Assembly (NCBI GenBank): GCA_947174505.1
Contig: CAMWJF010000021.1
Coordinates: forward strand, 1 to 60,563
DNA: 60,563 bases
From: an uncultured Lachnospiraceae bacterium
Lineage (GTDB): Bacteria; Bacillota; Clostridia; Lachnospirales; Lachnospiraceae
Direction of reading: 5' to 3'
Below, in pieces: positions 7,845 to 16,637 of the stretch. The notes below the pieces were generated by a model. That model worked only from the letters and a program-made list of their open reading frames with translations, was not told where the DNA came from and searched no databases. The position numbers and the translations under genes were made by a program. Position 1 is the first letter of the stretch; the number at the start of each line of letters is the position of its first letter.

Positions 7845-7957
7845 AAAAGAACTTCTAAAACTCAGCAGCAGAGGCTGCATCGCAAAGTCAGCGTAGCTGA
7901 CTTGGAAGTACTAAGTCTCACTTGGGAGAATGCCAAAAAACGGGCATTCTCCGCTCG
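7845..7957 (+). repeat. Dispersed structured repeat family A, copy A1
   Basis: The copy has AGAACTTCT near its 5' end and the inner hairpins GCAGC/GCTGC and AGTCAGC-GTA-GCTGACT. It then has ACTAAGTCTCAC and the terminal hairpin GGAGAATGCC/GGGCATTCTCC followed by GCTCGG. The 5' outer arm is degraded. It lies between convergent degV and LytTR genes. Other copies are at 14322, 27763 and 49116. Confidence 0.75.
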
Positions 7958-7973
7958 GGTTATGGTGGAACTG

Positions 7974-8753
7974 TTACGGGGTGTCTCCGCTCCTGCTCAG
8001 CGCTTTCTTGAGTTTAGGCAGCTCCAGCGGCGACACGCTAAAACGTTTCCCGTCCTTCATGGTCAGCTTAAGAAGCGACAGCTTTTCCACGGAGGCAGTG
8101 TTGATGAGACAGTGTTCGGATATCATGACAAAATGGGTGAACATGGCCAATTGCGAGTAGAGATTGGGCAACGTGCTCAAAAGATCGAGGGTGCGTCCCT
8201 CGGTCAGAACGACATGAAGATAATTGCCGTTCTTCACTGCATAGAGTATTTCGTCCTCGTGGACGTAGAGGGTATCCTTTTCTCCGCGCAGTTCTATGGT
8301 GGGAATCGCCTCCGCCTTCAGGTTCTGTGCGTGATCCAGCATTTCGTCCAGCTCGTTTACTTTGATCGGTTTGTGCAGATAGAGAATCTGCTTCTGGAGC
8401 TGTCTGCGCAGAATGTCATGGTTGGAGGCTTCGGTGACGTCCTCAGGAACCTTGGCGAGGGCCGCCTCGATGACGGAGGGGTAGTCGATGGTGGAGATAC
8501 ACAGTACTATGGGAGCCACAACGCCTGCGTCGATCAGCTTTCTGGCAAGCTGGAAGCCGTTTACCGGCCCGGATGTCATGTCAATGAAAAAGGCGTCGTA
8601 GAGCATGGGAGAACGCAGAACCGCCTCCACATTTCCGTAGGAATCAATATAGAGTACGCCTGTGGTGTGGATTCTCCTGTCGGAGGCGCGCCCGAGGAGC
8701 CGCTCCATCTGTTTCCTGTCCGCAATATTATCATCACAAACTGCAATATGCAT
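7974..8753 (-). CDS. LytTR-type response regulator, orphan
   Basis: The 259-residue protein has an N-terminal receiver domain (CDDN at the acidic pocket; DAFFIDMTSG with the phospho-acceptor Asp, about residue 57; KPIK at the conserved Lys). Its C-terminal LytTR DNA-binding domain runs from about 150 to 255 (LYAVKNGNYLHVVL, FVMISEHCLIN). The receiver contains a substitution-rich stretch between strands 3 and 5. LytTR regulators usually control virulence-like, bacteriocin or envelope genes and pair with an AgrC-type kinase; none is adjacent. Confidence 0.85.
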   Translation of the reverse strand: MHIAVCDDNIADRKQMERLLGRASDRRIHTTGVLYIDSYGNVEAVLRSPMLYDAFFIDMTSGPVNGFQLARKLIDAGVVAPIVLCISTIDYPSVIEAALAKVPEDVTEASNHDILRRQLQKQILYLHKPIKVNELDEMLDHAQNLKAEAIPTIELRGEKDTLYVHEDEILYAVKNGNYLHVVLTEGRTLDLLSTLPNLYSQLAMFTHFVMISEHCLINTASVEKLSLLKLTMKDGKRFSVSPLELPKLKKALSRSGDTP

Positions 8754-8833
8754 ATAGAACCCTCCGTATGATTATATTTTGTTTACTGTAAAAGATGCCA
8801 TCTTCAATCTGAACGTTCTTTTAACGCATGATG

Positions 8834-8850
8834 GTGCAATTCTATTGCAC
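8834..8850. other. Perfect short hairpin between two minus-strand genes
   Basis: GTGCAAT-TCT-ATTGCAC forms a perfect 7-bp stem just past the end of the DUF1294 gene and upstream of the LytTR gene on the minus strand. No T-run follows, so it may stabilise a 3' end rather than terminate. Confidence 0.3.
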
Positions 8851-8857
8851 GGGCGGC

Positions 8858-9151
8858 TTAAAGGATCATAAATTCAATCGGGGATGACAACAGCGCAACC
8901 ACGATCAGAATCTGCACGACAAGAATGGCAGGCATCCCGTACAGAAAATACCAGTGCCTTGTCTTGTGGCGGAACAGATGCATACCGATAATCGAACCGA
9001 CGCTGCCGCCGATGATGGCAAGCACGAAAAGCGTTGCCTCCGGAATGCGCCAGGCGCGTTTCCGCGCCTTGAGCTTATCCACGCCCATGACGGTGAAACT
9101 TATGAAATTGACAACGGCTAAATATATGATAATAAGTGTTATTACGTCCAT
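8858..9151 (-). CDS. DUF1294 family membrane protein
   Basis: A 97-residue protein with four hydrophobic segments. The family signature is VMGVDKLKARKRAWRIPE, followed by GGSVGSIIGMHLFRHKTRHW. DUF1294 proteins are small membrane proteins of unknown function, sometimes fused to a cold-shock domain in other bacteria. The ATG at 9151 (MDVITLIII) is chosen because longer frames upstream are not protein-like. It lies downstream of argG on the same strand but beyond a strong terminator. Confidence 0.8.
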   Translation of the reverse strand: MDVITLIIIYLAVVNFISFTVMGVDKLKARKRAWRIPEATLFVLAIIGGSVGSIIGMHLFRHKTRHWYFLYGMPAILVVQILIVVALLSSPIEFMIL

Positions 9152-9280
9152 ATGAGATAAGATTTTCCCTTTTGTGCTTCGGTGAGCAGGCTCCCCGCCC
9201 CATTTATCTATTGGATGCGCACTGCTTGTTGCTTTCGCGTATATCATATCATATTGGCTTGGAAAAAAAAAGACAAATAA

Positions 9281-9320
9281 TCCCCGCGGCATACGTTCGG
9301 AACGTGCCGCGGGGACTTTT
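9281..9320 (-). terminator. Strong argG terminator, likely works in both directions
   Basis: TCCCCGCGGC and GCCGCGGGGA form a 10-bp GC stem, extended by inner pairs (ACGTT/AACGT). A-rich sequence lies on the left and TTTTTT on the right. Seen from argG (minus strand) it is followed by a run of T after a short gap. Confidence 0.85.
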
Positions 9321-9333
9321 TTGATTTTGGGTT

Positions 9334-10557
9334 TTAGAGGAGCTTTTCGCCCTGCTCCTGCATCTTCATGGCACGGACTTTGCAGGATAAGCCGAAGAGG
9401 TTGATGAAGCCCTCCGCGTCGTGGTGGTCGTAGAGGTCGCCGGTGGTGAAGGAGGCGATGCTCTCGTTGTAGAGTGTGTACGGAGAGGTGGTGCCTGCCT
9501 TGATGATGTTGCCTTTGTAGAGCTTGAACTTCACTTCGCCGGTCACGTATTTCTGGGTGGACTCGATGAACGCCTGCAGCGCCTCGCGAAGCGGTGTGAA
9601 CCACTTGCCCTCGTATACGACCTGTGCAAATTTATTGCCAAGATCCGCCTTGAGCGCGTAGGTGTCGCGGTCGAGAATCAGCTCTTCAAGCTGCTGGTGT
9701 GCCTCGTAGAGGATGGTGCCGCCGGGCGTCTCGTAGACGCCGCGGGATTTCATGCCCACGACACGGTTTTCTACGATATCAATGATGCCGATGCCGTGCT
9801 TGCCGCCCAGCTCATTTAATGTGGCAATGATATCGGCCACTTTCATCTTCCTGCCGTTTACAGAGGTGGGAATCCCTTTTTCAAAGGTCATGGTCACGTA
9901 TTCGCCTTCCTCGGGCGCCTTTTCAGGCGTAGTGCCAAGCACAAGCAGATGCTCGTAATTAGGCTCGTTGGCGGGATCTTCCAGCTCTAAGCCCTCGTGG
10001 CTGATATGCCACAGATTACGGTCGCGGCTGTAGCTGGAATCCGCGGAGAAAGGAAGGTTGATGCCATGCTGTCTGCAATATTCAATTTCTTCTTCGCGGG
10101 AGTTTAAGTTCCACTTTTCATTTCTCCATGCGGCAATGATCTTTAAGTCGGGAGCCAGCGCCTTGATGCCCAGCTCGAAACGGATCTGGTCGTTGCCCTT
10201 GCCTGTGGCGCCGTGGCAGATGGCGGTCGCGCCCTCCCTGCGGGCGATCTCGACTAACTTCTTGGCGATTACGGGTCTTGCCATGGATGTGCCGAGAAGG
10301 TATTTATTCTCATAGACAGCGTGCGCCTGTACGCAGGGAATAATGAAGTCGTCGCAGAATTCGTCGGTCAGATCCTCGATGTAGAGCTTGGATGCGCCGC
10401 TGGAGAGTGCCCTCTCCTCAAGGCCGTCAAGCTCCTCCGCCTGTCCGCAGTTGCCGCACACACAGATGACCTCATAGTCAAAATTTTCCTTTAACCAGGG
10501 AATGATAACGGTCGTATCCAGTCCGCCGGAATACGCAAGAACTACTTTTTCTTTCAT
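9334..10557 (-). CDS. argG: Argininosuccinate synthase
   Basis: The 407-residue enzyme joins citrulline and aspartate with ATP to form argininosuccinate in arginine synthesis. It has the P-loop-like [16 protein letters not shown] at the N-terminus, the citrulline/aspartate loop [15 protein letters not shown], and [16 protein letters not shown]. Its length is normal. The start at 10557 (MKEKVVLAY) follows GGAGG by seven bases, and is preferred to the ATG five codons earlier. It is on the opposite strand from argJBD at 27.9-31.4 kb. No argH is next to it. A good promoter is present upstream at 10659-10687. Confidence 0.96.
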   Translation of the reverse strand: MKEKVVLAYSGGLDTTVIIPWLKENFDYEVICVCGNCGQAEELDGLEERALSSGASKLYIEDLTDEFCDDFIIPCVQAHAVYENKYLLGTSMARPVIAKKLVEIARREGATAICHGATGKGNDQIRFELGIKALAPDLKIIAAWRNEKWNLNSREEEIEYCRQHGINLPFSADSSYSRDRNLWHISHEGLELEDPANEPNYEHLLVLGTTPEKAPEEGEYVTMTFEKGIPTSVNGRKMKVADIIATLNELGGKHGIGIIDIVENRVVGMKSRGVYETPGGTILYEAHQQLEELILDRDTYALKADLGNKFAQVVYEGKWFTPLREALQAFIESTQKYVTGEVKFKLYKGNIIKAGTTSPYTLYNESIASFTTGDLYDHHDAEGFINLFGLSCKVRAMKMQEQGEKLL

Positions 10558-10621
10558 GTCAGTTTCCTCCATTTGAAATATGTAATATACTTTTATAAGT
10601 GATCTGATCCACGCATACCGC

Positions 10622-10642
10622 CTGCCGGAAAATGGCAGGCCG
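10622..10642 (-). promoter_or_regulatory. Hairpin in argG 5' untranslated region
   Basis: CCTGCC and GGCAGG form a short GC stem in the argG leader, about 70 bases before the start codon. No T-box consensus is seen. Confidence 0.3.
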
Positions 10643-10658
10643 CGTCTGTCCTTAAAAC

Positions 10659-10687
10659 AATATACAACAGGACAGAGAAGAATGCAA
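10659..10687 (-). promoter_or_regulatory. Predicted argG promoter
   Basis: On the minus strand TTGCAT, 17 bases and TATATT. The A/T-rich segment just upstream (10690-10726) contains TGAATATTTGCA and TGCATAAATTTAC, which loosely resemble ArgR half-sites. Arginine repression is therefore possible but unproven. Confidence 0.55.
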
Positions 10688-10819
10688 GTGTAAATTTATG
10701 CATATTTTATATGAATATTTGCAGGAAAAATGTATAAAAGAGAAAATATGGTTGAATATTATGCGAATTAGATGTATTATTATGCAGTGTAGGATGTCGC
10801 TTTGTCCAGACCATGCTTC

Positions 10820-10848
10820 TTGAGGGTTTTTTGTGTAAAGGGTATAAT
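10820..10848 (+). promoter_or_regulatory. Predicted promoter upstream of the glycosyltransferase gene
   Basis: TTGAGG, 17 bases and TATAAT. The rest of the 10690-11154 gap shows only a weak 97-codon frame (10802-11095) whose tail HLMQRKGFNEMDAEYWKEKG looks protein-like but has no recognised family and no convincing start. Confidence 0.5.
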
Positions 10849-11154
10849 GATAATACAGACACATACAAAAAGACAAAACGTTGGGAAGGGAAAGCCGGTT
10901 GCTGTATTTGTTGTGAATACACTGGGAAAAGCATTCCATGGAAGGATTTTGACGATGTGGTTGTCTGGAGGGGCTGATGCGGGTAGAGAGGGAGTTTTTG
11001 TGATGCATCTGATGCAGAGGAAGGGCTTTAATGAGATGGATGCGGAGTATTGGAAAGAAAAGGGCTGGACGGGACGTAAGCGGCCGTGGAGATAGCAAGG
11101 AGCAGGATATCAGGGAAAAGCGGTGCGATCAGGGGAGCATAAGGAGAAAAGAGA

Positions 11155-12054
11155 ATGAATGTTAATGACGATGTGGAAGCGGTTATAACGAGCTTTAACC
11201 AGAAATCTATGATTCATGAGGCGGTTCAATCGCTGTGCTGCCAGACAATGCAGCCAAAGAGAATTATCATTGTGGATGACGGATCGACGGATGAAATGTC
11301 TATTCAGGTGCTGCAGGAAATAGAGACTGACCGTGAGCTGCCTGTTCCGATAATGATTGTTCGTCAGCCCAACGGCGGCGTGTCGGCGGCAAGAAACGCG
11401 GGCATACGAAAAACAGAGGCGCCTTTTGTGCTGGCACTTGACGGAGATGACAGTCTTGAGCCGGGTTATGTGGAAGAGGTCTGCAAATTATTATATGAAA
11501 ATTCGGACATGATTGCGGCGTCCTCGTGGATGCACACATTTGGTGTTCTTGACGCCGTTGTACGTCCGGGCGGCGGCAGTGTCTCCTCCTTCCTTTCGCA
11601 TAACGGCTGTCCGGCTACCCATATTTTTCGGCGCAGCGTATGGGAACAGTGCGGCGGATATGACGAAACGATGCGGAGCGGGTTTGAGGATTGGGATTTC
11701 TTTTTAAATATGCTGGAGATTATGCCGGATGGGTTTATTGGAATGGTGGAGAAACCGCTGATCAATTATCGGACAACGCCTGCTTCCTCAAATATAAGGA
11801 GCATGGACAAGAGACTGGAGCTCATGCGGTTCATAATCGAGAAACATATAGATATTTATAAGGAGCATGTTCTGGATGCTGTTTTGGGAGTGGAAGCCAT
11901 ATCTATGGCAAGGCTTTATGGCTGGGAAAGTGAAATTATACATTCCAAAATGACAAACGGCGGTATGTGCGGCGGATCAGATCAATTTATGGAGAACCCG
12001 TCTTATGGTGACGGCGGGATGGCCGCGGCTGTGCGCATTGCCTCCGTACTATAG
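11155..12054 (+). CDS. Family 2 glycosyltransferase
   Basis: The 299-residue protein has the GT-A fold landmarks: VITSFNQKSMIHEAVQSL, IIIVDDGSTD, NGGVSAARNAGI and the metal-binding ALDGDDSLEPGY (DxD). It would transfer a sugar from a nucleotide donor, probably to a surface polymer or protein. No membrane segment is present. There is an AAGGAG ribosome binding site. It stands alone, with no other polysaccharide genes, and the C-terminal 60 residues are not recognised. Confidence 0.88.
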   Translation: MNVNDDVEAVITSFNQKSMIHEAVQSLCCQTMQPKRIIIVDDGSTDEMSIQVLQEIETDRELPVPIMIVRQPNGGVSAARNAGIRKTEAPFVLALDGDDSLEPGYVEEVCKLLYENSDMIAASSWMHTFGVLDAVVRPGGGSVSSFLSHNGCPATHIFRRSVWEQCGGYDETMRSGFEDWDFFLNMLEIMPDGFIGMVEKPLINYRTTPASSNIRSMDKRLELMRFIIEKHIDIYKEHVLDAVLGVEAISMARLYGWESEIIHSKMTNGGMCGGSDQFMENPSYGDGGMAAAVRIASVL

Positions 12055-12115
12055 CGGAGGGCTTATGCGGGAGATTTCCGGAACAAAAGAGATTTCAGGG
12101 TGAAGAAGGTGTGAA

Positions 12116-12520
12116 ATGATTCGGTATGCTGTGAAAACGGATTTTGAAACGGTAAGAAAATATGACAGACATATCAGCGAAACGGAATTGCAAAACGCGA
12201 TCCATGCAAAACGGGTTTTGGTCATGTATCGGAACGATTGCTTTATGGGATGGCTGCGGTTCAACCTGTTCTGGGATGAACTGCCGTTTATGAACATGCT
12301 GTATCTTTTGGAGGAATACAGAGGGCAGGAATACGGCGGGCGGCTGGTTGATTTTTGGGAAAAGGAAATGGCGGACAGCGGGTACAAAATGGTTCTGACC
12401 TCCACACTTTCCAATGAGCAGGCGCAGTTTTTTTATCGGAAGAACGGTTATGTGGACTGCGGTTCTTTGTTGCTGCCGGGGGAGCCTTTGGAAATTATTT
12501 TGCGAAAGGAGCTGGCTTGA
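12116..12520 (+). CDS. GNAT family N-acetyltransferase
   Basis: A 134-residue protein of GNAT size. It has the acetyl-CoA loop EEYRGQEYGGRLVDFWEKEM (Q-x-x-G-x-G/A pattern) and the C-terminal QFFYRKNGYVDCGSLLLP. The substrate is unknown. Its TGA overlaps the ATG of the following transglutaminase-like gene, so the two are translated together, and peptidase E follows. Confidence 0.85.
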   Translation: MIRYAVKTDFETVRKYDRHISETELQNAIHAKRVLVMYRNDCFMGWLRFNLFWDELPFMNMLYLLEEYRGQEYGGRLVDFWEKEMADSGYKMVLTSTLSNEQAQFFYRKNGYVDCGSLLLPGEPLEIILRKELA

Positions 12521-13146
12521 TGGATATTGTCTTATACTCGAATCAGATAGAGGCATATGTAAAGTGCGACAATGTGATTGATTATGACAATGAGGCAGTT
12601 GCAGAGCTGGCTGACGAGTTGTTTCAAAAAGCGGAAAACGAGTTGGAATTTATCAGGATGGCATATGAATTTGTCCGGGATCAGATTTCTCATTCTGCCG
12701 ATAGCAAGGAGGACAGGATTACCTGTACCGCCTCGGAAGTGCTAAAGGCCGGTCATGGAATCTGCTTTGCGAAATCGCATCTGCTGGCCGCTTTATTGCG
12801 CTGCAAAGCCGTTCCGGCAGGTTTTTGCTATCAAAAGCTGATTTTAGATGATGAAACGGCTCCCGTGCTGATTTATCACGGGTTGAACGGGGTGTATTGC
12901 AAAGATATTGAGAAGTGGATCAGGCTTGACGCAAGGGGAAATAAGGCGGGTGTGAATGCGCAGTTTTCGGTGGAAACGGAACAGCTTGCGTTTGCGGTAC
13001 GCCTGGAAACGGGAGAGGAGGACGGCCTTATTGTATATCCTGATCCCGATAAAAAGATATTGGAAAAGCTCAGAAAGTACAGGACGAGAACGGAGCTTTG
13101 GAATGATTTGCCTACGGAGCTGGCATATAGCGAGAGGAAAGATTGA
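12520..13146 (+). CDS. Transglutaminase-like cysteine protein
   Basis: A 208-residue protein with the transglutaminase-core order Cys, His, Asp. The Cys is in HGICFAKSHLLAALLR, the His in LIYHGLNGVYC (H of the H-x-W-like strand), and the Asp in WIRLDARGNK. The upstream part EFIRMAYEFVRDQISHSADS matches the helix before the active site. Such proteins act as cysteine peptidases or amide hydrolases. It starts at ATG 12520 inside the preceding stop and overlaps the next gene region, so the three genes form one operon. Confidence 0.82.
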   Translation: MDIVLYSNQIEAYVKCDNVIDYDNEAVAELADELFQKAENELEFIRMAYEFVRDQISHSADSKEDRITCTASEVLKAGHGICFAKSHLLAALLRCKAVPAGFCYQKLILDDETAPVLIYHGLNGVYCKDIEKWIRLDARGNKAGVNAQFSVETEQLAFAVRLETGEEDGLIVYPDPDKKILEKLRKYRTRTELWNDLPTELAYSERKD

Positions 13147-13148
13147 TT

Positions 13149-13706
13149 ATGAATGTACTGCTTACTTCCTGCGGATTGGAAACAAGAATAATAGAGAAGG
13201 CATTTATGGATATGCTTCCAAAGCCGCCTTCGGAAATTAAGGCAATGTTTATTCCCACGGCAGCAAATTCGCCGGATGCCGTTGAGGTGCTGCCAAAATG
13301 CCTGAATGATTTGCTTAAGTGTGGGATCAGGCGCGAAAATATTTTTGTGTATGATTTACATGACGAAATAGACGATAACATAAGCGAGATGTATGACGCT
13401 ATATATTTGTGTGGCGGAAGTCCGGAGTATCTGTTAAAAAGGATCAATGAAAAGAAATTCAGAAATCAACTTTTAGAATTTATATCTGTCGGTGGAATTG
13501 TAGTTGGGGTAAGCGCGGGGAGTATGATTTTTGCCAATGATATGCCGGACAATTTAGGCCTGCTGAGGTGTGCCTTACATGTGCATTGCGGTGATGAAAT
13601 CCGTGAAAAGGCGGGACGGTATGACAGGAATAGAGTGGTAAGCATCAACTTGGGCAATACGCAGGCAATCACTTTTGAGGAAAATGATATAGTTGTTTTT
13701 GAATAA
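13149..13706 (+). CDS. Peptidase E-like (S51 / class I glutamine amidotransferase-like) protein
   Basis: About 185 residues. The nucleophile elbow GVSAGSMIF carries the serine of S51 peptidases. It is preceded by AIYLCGGSPEYLL (oxyanion glycine pair) and followed by LHVHCGD, where a histidine could complete the triad. S51 members cleave Asp-X dipeptides or act on cyanophycin-like substrates. The start at 13149 (MNVLLTSCG) is preferred over TTG 13143. It is co-transcribed with the GNAT and transglutaminase-like genes. Confidence 0.8.
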   Translation: MNVLLTSCGLETRIIEKAFMDMLPKPPSEIKAMFIPTAANSPDAVEVLPKCLNDLLKCGIRRENIFVYDLHDEIDDNISEMYDAIYLCGGSPEYLLKRINEKKFRNQLLEFISVGGIVVGVSAGSMIFANDMPDNLGLLRCALHVHCGDEIREKAGRYDRNRVVSINLGNTQAITFEENDIVVFE

Positions 13707-13707
13707 T

Positions 13708-13812
13708 GTGAAAATTATTCCGTCTGATCCCAAGACTATTTCGTTTTATGAGCGTTTTGGATTTCAGCAGTACGACAATTATTCGGCGATGGTGTTAAAA
13801 CATTTCGGTTAA
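13708..13812 (+). pseudogene. GNAT acetyltransferase C-terminal remnant
   Basis: The frame ending at 13812 reads KTISFYERFGFQQYDNYSAM followed by VLKHFG. This is the standard C-terminal beta-bulge segment of a GNAT enzyme ('F-Y-x-x-x-G-F'). Only about 34 codons remain, directly after the peptidase E stop; the acetyl-CoA loop is missing. Confidence 0.65.
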
Positions 13813-13832
13813 ATTCGGTGGAGGGTAGTAGA

Positions 13833-14321
13833 ATGGAAAGAAGAGACAAAGTTAATTATTATCTGGATCTGGCAAAGATGGTGGCACAGCGTTCAACATG
13901 CCTCAGACGGCATTACGGCGCGGTGATCGTCAAGAATGACGAGGTGATCTCGACGGGCTATGTGGGTGCGCCCAGAGGCAGGAAGAACTGTACGGACGTG
14001 GGGGAGTGCATCCGGCAGAAGATGGCGGTTCCGAGAGGGGAGCGGTATGAGCTGTGCCGCAGCGTCCACGCGGAGACAAACGCGATCATTAGCGCGTCAA
14101 GGGATAAGATGATCGGCAGCGCCATGTACCTGACCGGGGTGGAGGCGGACACCGGGGAGTATGTGAAAAATTCCTGCAGCTGCTCCATGTGCAAACGGCA
14201 GATTATCAACGCGGGAATCGAGACGCTCTATGTCCGCGACACCGAGGATGAGTACAGGGTGATTCCGGTGCAGCAGTGGATTGATGAGGATGAGTCGCTG
14301 GACGGGACGTTCGGATATTAG
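13833..14321 (+). CDS. Deoxycytidylate (dCMP) deaminase family protein
   Basis: A 162-residue zinc deaminase. The zinc ligands are in SVHAETNAIISA (His with the catalytic Glu) and SCSMCKRQIINAG (Cys pair). The N-terminal YYLDLAKMVAQRSTCLRRHYGAV-type helix and the SGYVGAPRG-like loop (STGYVGAPRG) fit ComEB/dCMP deaminases, which make dUMP for dTTP synthesis. The start at 13833 follows GGAGGG. A comE-type name is tempting since comEA and comEC lie at 33-40 kb, but they are 20 kb away. Confidence 0.88.
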   Translation: MERRDKVNYYLDLAKMVAQRSTCLRRHYGAVIVKNDEVISTGYVGAPRGRKNCTDVGECIRQKMAVPRGERYELCRSVHAETNAIISASRDKMIGSAMYLTGVEADTGEYVKNSCSCSMCKRQIINAGIETLYVRDTEDEYRVIPVQQWIDEDESLDGTFGY

Positions 14322-14422
14322 AGTGGGAAGTACTTCTAAAGACGTCCAGCTATAGGACGGGACGCCAAGAAGTACTAAGTCTCACTCGGGAGAATGCCAA
14401 AAATGCAGGCATTCTCCGCACA
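14322..14422 (+). repeat. Dispersed structured repeat family A, copy A2
   Basis: Nested arms are an outer AGTGGGA against TCTCACT, then a perfect AGTACTTCT/AGAAGTACT, then an inner GTCC/GGAC stem. The terminal hairpin GGAGAATGCC / GGCATTCTCC follows. It begins directly after the dCMP deaminase stop and ends about 50 bases before the YbaK/ProX gene. Confidence 0.8.
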
Positions 14423-14473
14423 GCAGGAATGGACAGATTGGCCTTATGTTGGATAAGAAATGAGGGAAGAGGA

Positions 14474-15061
14474 ATGAGTGCAGAGGAAGAAAAGGAGAAT
14501 TCAGAGGAGCGGGATATGGCGAGAACGCCAGTTGACACAAAACCATCACCCAACGGTAGACTTTTGAAGGAAATGGCGGTGTATGAGCTGCTTGAAAAAC
14601 TGGAGATACCTTATCTGCGGGTGGATCACGGGGCGGCAGCTACCGTGGATGACTGTCATGATGTGGATGAGGCGCTGGGCATCCATATCTGCAAGAATCT
14701 TTTTCTGTGCAACAGGCAGAAGACGGACTTTTATCTTCTGATGATGCCGGGACTGAAAAAGTTCAAGACAAAGGAGCTTTCCGCTCAGCTTGGTGTGGCG
14801 AGGCTTTCCTTTGCCGAGGCGGAGTACATGGAAGAATTTTTGGACATTACGCCGGGATCTGTGAGCGTGATGGGGCTGATGAACGATCAGGAACACCGGG
14901 TGAGGCTGCTGATTGACAGGGAGCTTTTGCAGGATGCGTATGTGGGATGTCACCCGTGCGTGAATACGTCGAGTCTGAAACTGCGGATGAAGGATATTCT
15001 GGTGAAGTTTCTGCCCTATGTGGGGCATGAATATACGGCGGTGGAATTGGTGGGTGAATAG
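14474..15061 (+). CDS. YbaK/ProX family aminoacyl-tRNA deacylase
   Basis: About 195 residues. The editing-domain phrases are AVYELLEKLEIPYLRVDHGAA, HICKNLFLCNRQKTDFYLL and the C-terminal SGY-like GCHPCVNTSSLKLRM with DILVKFLPYVGHEYTAVEL. The conserved lysine of KNLFL is present. The match is to stand-alone ProX/PrdX enzymes, which clear mischarged Ala-tRNA(Pro). The start at ATG 14474 (MSAEEEKEN) follows GAGGGAAGAGG. Longer starts upstream would overlap repeat A2. Confidence 0.85.
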   Translation: MSAEEEKENSEERDMARTPVDTKPSPNGRLLKEMAVYELLEKLEIPYLRVDHGAAATVDDCHDVDEALGIHICKNLFLCNRQKTDFYLLMMPGLKKFKTKELSAQLGVARLSFAEAEYMEEFLDITPGSVSVMGLMNDQEHRVRLLIDRELLQDAYVGCHPCVNTSSLKLRMKDILVKFLPYVGHEYTAVELVGE

Positions 15062-15097
15062 TTTACATAATATGGAAAAGAGAAACGGAGAATACAC

Positions 15098-15541
15098 ATG
15101 ATACGCAAAATGACAATAGAAGATTACGACGGCGTGAAAGCGCTCTGGCTGTCAATAAAGGGATTTGCCATAAGGAGCCTGGACGATTCCCGGGAGGGCG
15201 TGGCGCGCTTTCTTGCGAGAAACCCGGATACCAGTGTGGTGGCGGTGGAGGACGGCAGGATGGTAGGCGCGATTCTCTGCGGACATGACGGCAGACGGGG
15301 GTGTCTGTACCATGTGTGTGTGGCGGAGGAATACCGTATGCGGGGCATAGGGAAGGCGATGGTGGTATTCTGTATGGAGGCCTTAAGGGCGGAGCAGATC
15401 AACAAGGTGTCGCTGATTGCTTTTACCCGGAATGACATCGGAAATGCTTTCTGGAATCAGATCGGGTGGACGAAGCGGGAAGACTTAAACTATTATGACT
15501 TTACACTGAACGAGGCCAATATCACGGCGTTTAACGGGTAG
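15098..15541 (+). CDS. GNAT family N-acetyltransferase
   Basis: A 147-residue complete GNAT protein. Strand/loop landmarks are GAILCGHDGRRGCLYHVCVAEEYRMRGIGKAMV (acetyl-CoA R-G-x-G-K loop) and the C-terminal NAFWNQIGWTKREDLNYYDF. The overall pattern resembles YjaB/RimI-like members, but the substrate cannot be deduced. It starts 36 bases after the deacylase gene and is probably co-transcribed. Confidence 0.87.
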   Translation: MIRKMTIEDYDGVKALWLSIKGFAIRSLDDSREGVARFLARNPDTSVVAVEDGRMVGAILCGHDGRRGCLYHVCVAEEYRMRGIGKAMVVFCMEALRAEQINKVSLIAFTRNDIGNAFWNQIGWTKREDLNYYDFTLNEANITAFNG

Positions 15542-15579
15542 AGACGGATCGGTAGAAAAAGGAAGGGGTGGAGAACAGT

Positions 15580-16557
15580 ATGCAGTATATCAGATTAGGC
15601 AGTTCGGATTTAGATGTTTCCCGCATCTGTATGGGATGCATGGGCTTTGGCGACGCCGGGAGCGGCCAGCATTCATGGACGCTTGATGAGGCGCATTCCC
15701 GCGAAATCATAAAGCGCGGACTGGAGCTTGGCGTCAACTTCTTTGACACAGCGTCCGCATATCAGGGGGGCACCAGTGAACAGTATCTGGGCAGGGCACT
15801 GCGTGATTATGCAAAGCGGGCGGATGTAGTTGTCGCGACGAAATTTCTGCCGCGGACACAGGAAGACAGGGAAAAGGGCATTACCGGTCAGCAGCATATT
15901 GGGCGGATGATCGACAGAAGCCTTGCAAATCTCGGCATGGAATACGTGGATCTGTATATTTATCACAGGTGGGATTACCAGACGCCGCTTTACGATATCC
16001 TGGAAGGGCTTGACCGTGTTGTGAAAGCGGGGAAAGTACGCTATATCGGTATTTCCAACTGTTATGCCTATCAGCTTGCGAAAGCCAACGCGCTGGCGGA
16101 AAAAGAGGGATTTGCGAAATTCGTGTCCATACAGGGACACTACAATCTGATTTTCCGTGAGGAGGAGCGGGAGATGGCAAAGCTTTGTGCGGAGGATCAC
16201 ATTGCCATGACACCCTACAGTGCATTGGCCGGAGGAAGGCTTGCAAAGCGGCCGGGAGAAACCTCCAGACGGCTTGAGGAGGACAGCTATGCCAAAACCA
16301 AGTATGACGCGACGGCCGGGCAGGATGGGATCATTATTTCACGGGTGGCGGAGCTGGCAGAGAAAAGGGGCGTGAGTATGACGGAAATTTCCATTGCGTG
16401 GCTCCTGACAAAGGTTACATCCCCTGTGGTGGGCGCTACAAAGCTGCATCATGTGGAAGGAGCGGTGAAGGCGGTTGACCTGACCTTAAGCCGGGAGGAA
16501 GCGGCGTATCTGGAAGAACCTTATGTGCCCCATGCACTGGTGGGTATGATGGCGTAG
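15580..16557 (+). CDS. Aldo/keto reductase
   Basis: A 325-residue NADPH-dependent oxidoreductase with the AKR signature. LGSSDLDVSRICMGCMGFG begins the barrel, and NFFDTASAYQGGTSEQYLG holds the catalytic Asp/Tyr. VVATKF carries the catalytic Lys, DLYIYHRWD the catalytic His, and ISNCYAYQL and SPVVGATKLHHVEGAV follow. It probably belongs to the YhdN/AKR11 type acting on small aldehydes or ketones. The start at 15580 follows GGTGGAG; a GTG 12 bases earlier is possible. Confidence 0.92.
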   Translation: MQYIRLGSSDLDVSRICMGCMGFGDAGSGQHSWTLDEAHSREIIKRGLELGVNFFDTASAYQGGTSEQYLGRALRDYAKRADVVVATKFLPRTQEDREKGITGQQHIGRMIDRSLANLGMEYVDLYIYHRWDYQTPLYDILEGLDRVVKAGKVRYIGISNCYAYQLAKANALAEKEGFAKFVSIQGHYNLIFREEEREMAKLCAEDHIAMTPYSALAGGRLAKRPGETSRRLEEDSYAKTKYDATAGQDGIIISRVAELAEKRGVSMTEISIAWLLTKVTSPVVGATKLHHVEGAVKAVDLTLSREEAAYLEEPYVPHALVGMMA

Positions 16558-16637
16558 CGTCTTCCTGTACCAGGCATCCCCGCAGCTGAAACGCGTCAAA
16601 CCGTTCTGCCGACATTTTCGATACACCTAAAATAGGA

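Noticed and set aside
7902..8771. 289-codon plus-strand frame
   Set aside because: Antisense shadow of the LytTR regulator; no family pattern.
10573..10658. T-box in the argG leader
   Set aside because: A short GC hairpin exists, but no T-box (TGG-containing) consensus and no terminator/antiterminator pair.
10802..11095. 97-codon frame before the glycosyltransferase
   Set aside because: The tail looks somewhat protein-like but no ribosome binding site or family supports it; left as a note at the promoter entry.
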